From Bacteroidota bacterium (GTDB taxonomy: Bacteria; Bacteroidota; Bacteroidia; Chitinophagales; Chitinophagaceae): a stretch of 46,622 bases of DNA. Shown piece after piece: positions 34,611 to 46,600 of the stretch. The position numbers and the translations under genes are program-made. The notes beneath the pieces are model-generated. The model was not told the DNA's origin. It did no database searches and was given only the letters and a program-made list of their open reading frames with translations. The stretch is from the NCBI GenBank assembly GCA_018268085.1, contig JAFDXE010000033.1, positions 1 through 46,622 of the forward strand, in the 5' to 3' direction. Each line of letters starts with the position of its first letter. Within the stretch, counting starts at the first letter, position 1.

Positions 34611-37600
34611 ATGCAACAGTTAACGCATGTTTTCGAAACAGGTAAAAAAATCAACTTAAATAAAAAGCAGTTCCGGTTTGTAATCCGGATGTTTATGCTT
34701 GTTTGTTTATTTTGTTCATTTTTAAACAGCCGGGCTCAATACTTTAATGTACCTGTAACAGGTTACAATACAGATGTTGTAGCTAACGGAGTAGGAGCAG
34801 CTTCTGCTTCCACGTCGGGAACATTTGATAATACCCAGTACACACTGGCAGCTTCCGACTGGAATTTTACCGGAAGTTGTTCGGCATTATCATTCTTTAT
34901 GCCCACATCCGGTACTGTAAATGCAAACAGTACAATTGCATCTGGTTTGGTGTATAATTTACAGCCGTATAACGCAAACAATGATTTGCGTATACCCGCT
35001 ACCGGTAGTGGTGCTGGTTCCGGTACCTTAACGCTGGTAACCCCGGTGAGTGCCAGTAAATTGTTTTTATTGTATGGAGTTGGTAATGGGCCTATAACTG
35101 CTGGAATAAATGTTACGGTAACGTTTACTGATTTATCAACACAGGTATTTACCGGTTTAACCGGTCTCGACTGGTTCGCAACCACCAATCCTGCTATAAG
35201 TAATCTTGGAAGGATAGATAGAAATGCAACTCCGGCATGTGTAAATACTTCAACGGGAGGTCCACAGCTTTTTGATCTTGCGCTTCAGTTGAATGGTATC
35301 AATTTTACCAAACTTGTACAATCAATTACTGTAGAAAAAACGACTTCGGGAAATACATTAAATATAATGGCAGTAGGTATGCAGTCTCCCTGCGCCGTTC
35401 CTGGTAACGGTCCTACCGGATTCACGCAAGGTGCTACAACTATTTCCAGTATTGCCGGTAGTTTCACTGCAGCAACAAGTGCTCCTACAGGATATCTTGT
35501 AGTGGGTTATCCAAACGGAGCAACACCGGTGGATCCTGTAAATGGTACTACCTATACAACAGGTAACATACTCGGTACCGGTAATGTGATCCAGTCTTCA
35601 GCTTCCACATCATTCTCAACTTCAGGTTTAACAGCAAACACCACTTATGACGGGTATATATATTCTTATAATACAGGTGCAACCTGCGGCGGGCCTATCT
35701 ACAATAAGGTAGATGTTTTGTCAGGTTCGCTCACCACTTCATCCTGCTCCGGACTTCCGGGTGGAACTTATTCTGTAGGGCCAACCGGAAATTATACCAG
35801 TATCGGTGCAGCGCTCACTGCAATCAGCGGAGGTATCACGGGACCGGTTATACTCGAATTGGAAGGTACATACTTAAGTAGTGTTGAATCTTTCCCTATT
35901 GTATTCCCTTCAAACGCATGTATAGGTCCGGTAAACTCGTTAACGATTCGTCCTTCAGCTTCTGCAACTAATTTGTCGATTACAAGTTCCAATGTAACCG
36001 GTACGATCAATTTTAACGGCGCAACCTATGTTACCATCGATGGAAGGCCAGGAGGAACAGGAACGACTTCCCAGTTGACAGTGTCTAATACAAATGCTGG
36101 AACAAGCTATGCGGTTCAATTTACAGGAGATGCAAGATTTAATACAATCAAATATACTACCGTTACCAGCCGCAATACATCTGCAGCCAGTGGTACAATA
36201 GTATTTACCGGAGGTTTGGTATTTGGTAATGATCTTAATACTATTGACAACTGTTCTATTCTTGACGGATCATCAACACCATTGAATGCTATTTATTCCG
36301 CAGGAACTTCTACATCTGTTGATAATAGCAATAACACAATTTCGAATTGCAACATCGCCAACTATTTTGGAGCAGCAACAGCATCCAATGGTATATTCCT
36401 GGCTTCCAACAGTTCAGGCTGGACAATCAGCAACAACAAGTTCTACCAAACTGTTAGCCGCACGCCAACAACCGGTACAGCTAACAGGGCCATCCAGATT
36501 TTAACGGCCAGCGGGGGAAATTATACGATCAGTGGAAATATTATTGGGTATGCCAGCAATACCGGCACTGGTACTACAACTTATGCAGGCGCATTTGCCA
36601 ATAGGTTCGTGGGTATCGAAATCACAAGTTCTAACAGCCTGGTGTCAAGTATCCAGGGAAATACTATTACTAATATTTCCGTTACATCTTCAACTGCAGG
36701 TGCACAGGCAACTCCTGTGTTTGGAGGTATAGTAATACTTGGTGGAAATCATAATATTGGTACTATTACCGGTAACACAATTGGAGCAGCTACCGGAACT
36801 GGAGCGATTGCCATCAGTAGCAGTGTAAGTTCTTATTATGTTGATGGAATTTATTCTACTTCAACCGGTACGGTTACTATTTCCAACAACAATATCGGAT
36901 CTATCAATGCCACCGGAACTACTGCATCTGTTTCCTGCCTTTTTTATGGAATATGGTGCCTGGGAACATCAGGTAATGCCACTGTTACCAATAACGTAGT
37001 AGGAAGTACAAGTACAGCCAATTCTATTGTGGTGGGTACAGACCTGACATCCACTGCCTCACATATATTTTATGGTATCAGGTGCGATAATACCGGAACA
37101 CCAACTGTTGGTGGCGGTTCAGGACTGGGTAATACAGTGCAAAATGTAACAGTAAGAACAACAGGCAGCGCATCTTTTTATGGTTATTATAATGGTAGTA
37201 CTTCCGTAGCACCGGTATATAGCTATAATACGCTTACTGGTGTTGCCATGGGTTGGACTACTACCAATTCAACAGGAACGTTCTACGGAATGTATAATGG
37301 AACTACGCTTTCAAGTTTGTTAACCATATCAAATAATAGTTTCCAGAATATAACAAACCTGAACATAAGCGGTACTATGTATATCACATACAACAGTAAT
37401 AGTACACCTAACGTGAATTTCCAGAACAATACAATAAACAATATTACAAGAGCAAGTGGTTTAAATGGAACAATGTATTGTTTTTACAATGGAAGTTCAC
37501 CTACAGGAATCCAGAATTTTACCGGTAATACTATCACTAACCTTTCCACTTCTGCAACAAGCGGAACCGGTACTTTCTATGGTTTGTATAACCTTACCAG

Positions 37601-40600
37601 TTCTTCATCAACCTGGAATGTTATTAGCAATACTGTTTCGCAAATTACCGCAGGAAGTGGCGGCGGATATGGATTATATATTGGTTATGGAAATGTTACC
37701 TGTAATGGAAATACTGTAAACAATTTCGCTACTTCGGGAACAACGTATGGAATATATCTTGGAGGCAGTGTAACTACAGGTGGTGCATTATTTAATAATA
37801 CCGTTTATAGCATTAGTTCTTCCGGAACATCAAGTACGGTTTACGGAATTAATACTGCGGCAACATCTCCAACAATTTATAAAAACAAGGTGTACGATAT
37901 TTCATCGTCTGGTACAGCAGGGATTGTATATGGAATTTATACAAACGGAGGAACAACCTTAAACATCTACAATAATCTTGTTGGTGACTTAAGGGCGACT
38001 GCCAGTTCACTTACCGCCCCTGCACCTTCAGTAGCAGGTTTGTATATCAACAGCGGTACAACGGTAAATGCTTATTACAATACAATACAGTTGAATGCAA
38101 GCAGTACCGGAACCAATTTCGGAACAGCAGCAGTGTACACTACTAGTACACCTACAACCATCAACCTTCGTAATAATATTTTCAGCAATACATCCACTGC
38201 TTCCGGTACCGGTAAAACAGTTGCTTTCCAAAGAGCATCCACTGCACTTACCAACTATGCAGCAACAGCCAACAACAACCTGTTTTACGGTGGCATTGCC
38301 GGCGCAAGCAACCTCATTTATTTTGATGGAACGAATGCTGATCAAACAATCGGTACATTCAAAACAAGGATGAGCACGAGGGATCAGGCCTCTGTAGCTG
38401 AAAATCCACCTTTCTTAAGTGTATCAGGTGGAAGTTCAAATTTCCTTCATATTAATACGGCTACTTCAACGCAGATAGAAAGCGGGGCTGCTCCGATCGC
38501 AACATTTACAGATGATTTTGATGGAGATACCCGTAATGTAAGCACACCAGATATCGGTGCAGATGAATTTAATGGAGTAGCAGCAGTAGTTGTAAGTATC
38601 AATAGCATTTCTATTAATCCTACAGGCAATTTATGTTCACCTGCGCTAAGAACTGTAACTGCTAACACTACTGCCGGAAATTCAGCGATCACAACAGTAA
38701 CGATCAACTACAGTCTCAACGGAGTTTCGCAGTCGCCTATTACAATGACAGGTGGTGATCCTTCAATAGGTCAAACTTCAACCTGGACCGGAACCATTCC
38801 GGTATCGGGATCTGGCGTAACGGTTGCCTGGAGTGTGTCTGCATCGGATGCAATTACAACTAAGTCCTCAACAGGAACTCCTTATACCGATGATCCTTTG
38901 TCAGGCGTAACCCTTGCAGCCAGTGTATCGGCCAACCCGGTTTGTGCATTATCGGCTACCAATTTAAGTGCTTTGGCATTTAAACCCGGCCAGGCCAAAA
39001 CGGTAGGAGCGGGAGCAACTACAACAGCTACCTATCCGAACCCGATATACAGTAACTGGGCTAACAATAAAATGCAGATTTTATACCGGGCGAGTGAATT
39101 AACTGCTGCGGGTTTGGCTGCGGGAAACATTACAGCACTTTCATTCCCGCTTACATCAACCAGTACTACAGGACGTACGAATTTCACTATTAATATAGCA
39201 CATACTAGTGCAACAGTTGTGTCAACTACATTCCTGACACCTACCTTTACGCAAGTGTACACCACAGCGAGTTATGTACCTTTTGTTGGAACCAATAGTT
39301 TCGCATTTGGTACAGGGGCAGGATCATCTTCTTCATTTAACTGGGACGGAACTTCAAACCTTTTATTACAGATCTGCTGGGATAATACAGCAAGCACTGC
39401 AACAGAAGCAAGTACGGCAGTTGCAGATAACACGTCATTTGTATCTGTAGTATCCTATAACCGTACTTCAACAACAGGTACGCCGGTTTGTGGTATTACT
39501 GTTACCGGTACTTCCACATATTCAGTTAGACCAACCATTACATTTACCGGCACGGGAAGTTCAACACTTACTAGTTACTCCTGGAGCGATGGTACTAATA
39601 CTGTGGGAACCGGTAATCCTTTAACTGTATATCCACCAGCAAATACCACCTATACTGTAACAGGAACAGATGCAAACGGATGTACGGTTGTATCCTCACC
39701 GCTAACTGTAAATACAACAGCTTTACCTGCCTCACCCGGAGGTAATAATTCAACTCAATGCGGTACAGCTGCGCCGGCAGCATTCGTAACAACAGCAGGC
39801 GGTGGTGCAGGGTTCAAATGGTACGATGCTCAGATTGGAGGTACATTACTTCAAAGTGGAGGAGCATTATATACTACATCAATCAGTACAACCACTCACT
39901 TCTGGGTATCGGAATCAGATGGAACCTGCGAGAGTGCAAGAACTGAGGTAATTGCTACTGTAAATACGCCGGATCCGGTAACTGCATCCAGTAACGGACC
40001 AATTTGCCTGAACTCATCTCTGCAATTAACGGCAACTGTTACAAATGGCACGAATGGAAATAATTATAATTACGTATGGACGGCCAATCCTGCAACAGGA
40101 AGCGGCATCCCTTCATCACAGTCAGGCGGAGTAGGAACTTTCGGATCTCCGTCTTCTACATCAGTTACTCCAACTGCCGCAGGAACGTACACCTATACCG
40201 TAACGGGTACAGATGCCACTTTAGGATGCGTAACAATTGCGACAGTTATTGTAACCGTTAAACCATTGCCATTTATTAATTCGGTAACGGCTACACCTAC
40301 TACTGTGTGTGCAGGAACAAATGTTACTTTAAATGGAACAACCTCTACTGCGTCATCACAAACAATACAGGTAGGTTCCGGAACCGGAACCGTGGGCACA
40401 ACAACTGCAGTTGGTGCACTGTATGGCGGATATTGGGGTAACGGGCACGCACAGGTGTTGTTCAGGGCTTCAGAACTCACTGCACTTGGATTCCTCCCTG
40501 GCAACCTCACTGGTTTGTCTATCGACATAAGTTCATTACCAACCAGCCCGGCTGTATCTACTTATAATAACTATACAATTAAAATAGGCAGTACATCTGC

Positions 40601-43600
40601 TACGGCTATTACAACATTCCAGTCTCCAACATTTACTACTGTATTCGGCCCAACAAGCTATACACCGGTAGTTGGTAACAATGTTCATCCATTCTCAACT
40701 CCGTTTAACTGGGATGGGGTTTCCAATATTATTGTTGATTATTGTTTCTCTAACCAGGTTACCGGTACTGTTGGTTCACCACAAAATACCATAACAGTAA
40801 CCAGTTTCGGATCTTTTGTAAATTATAATGCCGATGGATCAGGAGGTGCAGGTGCCTGTACAACAACAACTGTATCCAATGCTTCCAGTAACAGGCCTAA
40901 TATTAAATTTACCGGTCAGGTGGGTTCTATTGGTGCAGGCTCTCTTAACTGGACCTGGAACCCGGGTAGTGTAAGTGGTGCCAATGTTATTGTTAATCCA
41001 ACCACTACCACAGTATATACAGTTACAGCTACAGACCCGGTATCAAGCTGTTCAAGTACAGCAACGGTAAACGTAACGGTTAATCCAATACCACCGGCTC
41101 CGTCTGGCAACAATGGAACCGATCAGTGTGGAACTGCTTTAACTGATGCTTCTGTAAGCTCAAATGCTACTGATCCACAATCACCGGCGTTCTTCAAATG
41201 GTACCTGGTACCAACCGGAGGCACACCTGTTCAAACAGGTAATCCAACAACATTCATACAACCTATTTCTTCTACAACCGATTTCTATGTGTCTGAAGTT
41301 TCGGTGAATGGTTGTGAAGGACCAAGGGTACACATTTCAACTATTGTTTCGGATCCGGATATATTAACGGTTACAACCGATGCTCCTTCCAATGCAGTAT
41401 GTGCAAATGGATCATTTAATATCAGTTCTTCTTATACTCCGAATTTCAATGCTTTTGCAACTTTTGAATTAACTGCAAGTGGCGGAGCCGCCAGTGGTGT
41501 AACCGGTACCGTTAGTTTAACGCCTAACGGAACAGGTGATGGTTCAGATCCTTATTCTGTAACACCTACTGCAACCGGATCCTACACGTATACAATAACA
41601 GCTATTGATCCGGATAAGGGTTGTACTTCTGTTGGTACGGTGGTGGTAACTGTTAATGCACTGCCGCTTATTGAACCTGTTACTGCCAGCGCTACTACCG
41701 TTTGCTCCGGAACTTCAGTTACCTTAAACGGAAGCGCTTCAACCCAGTATTTGAACGTACCTGTTACAGGCTTTAATCAGGATGTTGTTGCAAATGGAAC
41801 CGGAGCTGCATCCGCTTCAACAACTTCAACGTTTGATAATGCTCAATACACACTGGCAGCTTCAGATTGGAACTTCAGCGGAAGTTGTGCGGCACTTACT
41901 AATTATATGCCTGTAAACCGCCAGGTTCCTGCAAATCCAACAGTTGCAATAGGACTTATTTATCAATTACAATCATACAATGCCAATAATGATCTGCGTA
42001 TACCGGCTACCGGTAGTGGCACAGGTTCAGGAACATTAACACTGGTTACACCGGTAAAAATGAAAAACCTTTACCTGTTGTATGCCGTAGGAAACGGACC
42101 AATAACCAGCGGTATTAACGTTACGGTGAATTTCACTGATGCTTCTTCGCAATCATTTACAGGCTTAACTGGTCTCGACTGGTTTGCTTCAACCAATCCT
42201 GCAATCCAGGATCTGGGCAGGATAGATCGTACGGTTACCCCGGCTTGTGCTACTACTACAACCGGTGGCCCACGTTTATTCGACCTGGCATTGGCAATCA
42301 GTGCAGGTAATTATAACAAACTGGTACAGTCTATAGACATAGCAGTAACTTCAGGTACTTCCACACTCAACATTATGGCGGTTGGAAGGGAGAATCCGGA
42401 CTATACTGCACAGGGAACACTTACGTGGGGATGGCAGCCAGGTTCATTGTCTGGTGCATCTGTAACGGTTAATCCAACTACTACTACAACTTATACAGCT
42501 ACAGCTACCAATTCAAATGGTTGCAATGCACAATCAACCATAACTGTGAATGTAAATCCTTTACCAAATAATCCTATTGGAAGCAATTCATCTCAGTGTG
42601 GTTTGCATATCCCAACTGCATCAGTAACAACTGGTGGCGGTGGTGGTAACGGAACATTTAACTGGTACAGTGCTTCAACAGGTGGTACATTATTGCAGTC
42701 ATCAACTTCTGCAACTTATACTACAGCTATCAGCAGCACAACAACCTTCTATGTTTCAGAAATGGGAACCAATGGTTGTGAGAGCGGTCGTACAGCCGTT
42801 ACTGTTACGGTATCGGCTCCTCCAACAGTTAACACAACTGGTTCCACAACTGCGGTATGTCTGAATGGTAATGTAACGCTGAATGCAAGTTCAACTGAAA
42901 CTGGCTACAGTTATGTGTGGACTGCGAATCCTTCTACCGGAAGCGGTATTACAGGATCTTTACCAGGTTCGGCATTAGGAACATCAACCAATACGATCAC
43001 ACCAACGGCAGCCGGCACATATACATACACAGTAACTGCATCTGAAAGTACCAATGGTTGTGCTAATGCTGCAACAGTTATAACTAATGTTAATCCATTA
43101 CCGCCAATTAATTCAGTGAGCGCAAGTGCAACAACAGTTTGTGCAGGTGTATCTACAACACTTTCAGCAACTGCAGGAAGCTTTGCTCCGGGACAGGCAG
43201 TAAGTGGGGTTAACTCAGGTACTACTACTACTTCTTCTACCATTGGTGCGATGTACGGATTGTATTATGGAAATGGTCATGCCCAGGCATTGTACACTGC
43301 TGCAGAATTATCGGCAGCAGGAATGATTGCCGGAAATATTACTTCAATAAGTACGAATGTAGGTTCAATCGGAAATGGTACTGCATTGCAGGGATACACC
43401 ATCAAAATTGCAGCAACAAATGCAACATCATTGAGTGCATTCCTGTCACCAACATTTACAACAGTGTTCGGTCCGGCAAATTATAACCCGGTTGTAGGAA
43501 CCAACACCCATACATTCGCTACTCCGTTTGTTTGGGATGGAACTTCGAATATTCTTATCGACTATTGTTTCTCTAACCAGATTACCGGTACATCTACAAC

Positions 43601-46600
43601 TGCGGTTACCAGTGATTATACAACAACAGGATATAACTCATTCATCAACTACCAGGTAGATGGTACTACCGGCGCAACGGCATGTACTACCACTACGGTA
43701 ACGAATACGTCTGCCAACAGACCGCTAATTACTTTCGGAGGAATAGTGGGAACTGATGTTACCGGCACATTTGCATGGCAATGGAACCCGGGTGCATTAT
43801 CCGGAAGTTCAGTAGTTGCCACACCTACATCTACAACTGTTTACACAGTAACAGCTACCAATCCGGTTACAAGCTGTTCAGCTCAGACTACTATAACAGT
43901 AAACGTGAATCAATTGCCTAATAATCCTATTGGCAGCAATTCAAGTCAATGTGGATTTGGTGTACCATCAGCATCTGTGACAACAGGTGGTGGCGGTGGA
44001 AACGGTACATTCAACTGGTACTCTGCTTCAACAGGCGGTACATTGCTGCAGTCATCAACTTCTGCAACATATACTACCCCAATTAGTAGTACTACCACTT
44101 TCTATGTATCTGAAATGGGAACCAATGGTTGCGAAGGTGGTCGTACACCCGTAACCGTTACAGTGTCTACGCCACCAACAGTGAATACAACCGGATCTAC
44201 ATCAGTTGTATGTTTGAATGGTACAGTTACATTAAATGCAACATCATCAGAAACAAACTACAGTTATGTATGGACGGCTAATCCTTCAACAGGAAGTGGC
44301 ATAACCGGATCATTGCCTGGTTCAGCTTCAGGAACATCCAGCAATACGATTACACCAACGGCTGCAGGTTCTTATACCTATACTGTTACAGCGAGTGAAA
44401 CAATTAATGGTTGTTCTAATACGGCAACTGTAATTGTAACAGTGAACCCGAATCCGCCGGTGAATGCAGTAGCGGCCAATCCGCCAACGATTTGTGCAGG
44501 TGGTTCTACAACATTATCGGGAACTGCAGGAACATTTGTTCCAGGAACAACTACTGTTGGTACTACCACTACATCTATCGGAGGTAATGATGGAAATCCT
44601 TATCGTTCAGGTAATGGCACAGGTAACCAGATCAGAACCCAGTTATTGTACACAGCAGCAGAATTAACTGCCGCAGGTTTAACTCAGGGTAATATCACAA
44701 GTATTGGATTCACAACACAAAGCTCATCAACGGGAACAGTTACCGGATTCACCATTGAAATGGGAACAACTGCTGTATCCTCGCTGACTTCAACATTTGA
44801 AACTACGCCAATGACAACTGTGTTCACACAGGCCAGCTTTACCCCATTGTCGACAGGTTTGAATGTGCATACTTTCAGTACACCATTCTTCTGGAATGGA
44901 ACATCTAATATTATAGTAAATATCTGTCAGACGAATTCCATAAGTGGTACAGCTACCGTTAGTGCGTACACGCCTTCATATGCATCCAATACGCATAAAG
45001 CAACTTCTACCACATCCTGCACTTCCGCAACCGGAACTGCAGTGGCTACTAAACCAATAACAACATTTGGTGGCCAGATCGGTACAAATGTTACTGGTAA
45101 TTACAATTGGGTATGGAACCCGGGAAATCTTTCAGGAAGTTCAGTTGTAGTTAGTCCTACTACTACTTCAGCTTATACAGCTACGGCTACTGATCCGATT
45201 ACAGGATGCTTTACCGTATCGGCACCAGTTACTGTTTCGGTAACACCGGTAGGGGCTAATGCCAGTGCATCACCATCAACACCGGTTTGTGCAGGTTCAT
45301 CTGTTACACTCAGTGCCGGAGCAACTGGTGGATCTCCATTCACATATTCATGGGCATCAACTCCGGCGGGTACTTATACGCCTAATGTAAACGGAAACAT
45401 TACTGTTAACCCAACAGTTACTACTACCTATACAGTAACAGTAACGGATGCATGTAGTAACAGTACAACTTCTTCAGTAACTGTTACAGTGAATCCATTG
45501 CCAACAGTTGGAATAACTCCATCCGCAACCACCTATTGCAATCCGGGTGGTGTGGTTCCTTCTCTTACAGCGAATGGAGCCTTAACCTACACATGGAGTC
45601 CTTCCGTAGGATTATCTGCTATTACCGGAGGAACCGTATCAGCTTCCCCGTCTGCTACTACTGTTTATACAGTTACAGGTACAGATGGAAATGGTTGCCA
45701 GAATACCGGAACCGCTACGGTAACAGTTAATCCAAATGTGACTGGTTTAACCGCTTCTGTAACTCCAACAACAATTTGTGCAGGTAGCAATCTGAGTCTT
45801 TCTTCATCAGCAACATTAAACGGCGCTGTGTCAGGTTATACTATGAATGCTAATAGTGGTGTTGCGTTTGTTGATATCTCAGCTACCGGAACATCTGTTG
45901 GTACACTCAGTGATGACTCAGAACACAACATTTCAATTCCTTCGTTTAGTTTTGATGGAGTTGTATATACTGCCGCAAGGGTAGGTACGAACGGAGCAAT
46001 AGTACTTGGAGCTACAACCGGAGAAATTACTTTCTCTAATGTTGCATTACCAAGCACCGGCAATTCTGCCGGAAATATATTCCTGGCTCCATGGTGGGAT
46101 GACCTGGATGTTAATTTAGGAGGTACTATCAAAACACAGACTGTAGGTAACAAGTTTATTATAGAATATGATGCAATTGATCATAATTCATTTACAACCG
46201 GCACTGTAACATTTGAAGTTCAACTTGATCTGCTTACTAATCAAATACATTTTGTTTACCAGGATGTAATATTCGGCAGTTCAACTTATGATGCAGGAGC
46301 TTCTGCTACAGTTGGTATCCAAAGATCCAGCAGCAGTGCTGTTCAGTATTCTTTAAATACAGCAAGTCTTACAAATGGCCAGAGTATAACATTTACACCT
46401 ACCTATACTCAATTGCCAATAAATTATACCTGGTCTGGTCCAGGAGGATTTAACTCAACACAGCAAAATCCTACAGCAATTGCATCGGTAACCGGAACCT
46501 ATACAGTAACTGCAACAGCAGCTTCCGGTTCTGGATGTTCTGCTACAACTACAACTGCAACTGTAACCGTTAACCCACGTCCAACGGCAACGATTAGCGG

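Larger units (their letters stand above)
39723..45245 (+). repeat. Composite Ig-ladder repeat, second giant gene (about 1.35-1.47 kb period)
   Basis: Anchors (LPASPGGNNSTQCG, IPPAPSGNNGTDQCG, LPNNPIGSNSSQCG twice) begin at 39723, 41088, 42561 and 43914: periods of 1365, 1473 and 1353 bases, all whole codons. The longer middle period is explained by the larger VPVTG insert in that unit. Confidence 0.9.

Noticed and set aside
34442..34645. Open frame of 67 codons upstream of the second giant gene
   Set aside because: Low-complexity Ser/His-rich translation, no motif, overlaps the start of the giant gene in another frame.
36286..37962. Short plus-strand frames in the second giant gene (36286, 36532, 37465, 37780, 38095, 42634)
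   Set aside because: All are in frame +1 relative to the continuous 34611-46622 coding frame, which shows signal peptide, beta-helix and Ig-like motifs throughout; these are shadows.
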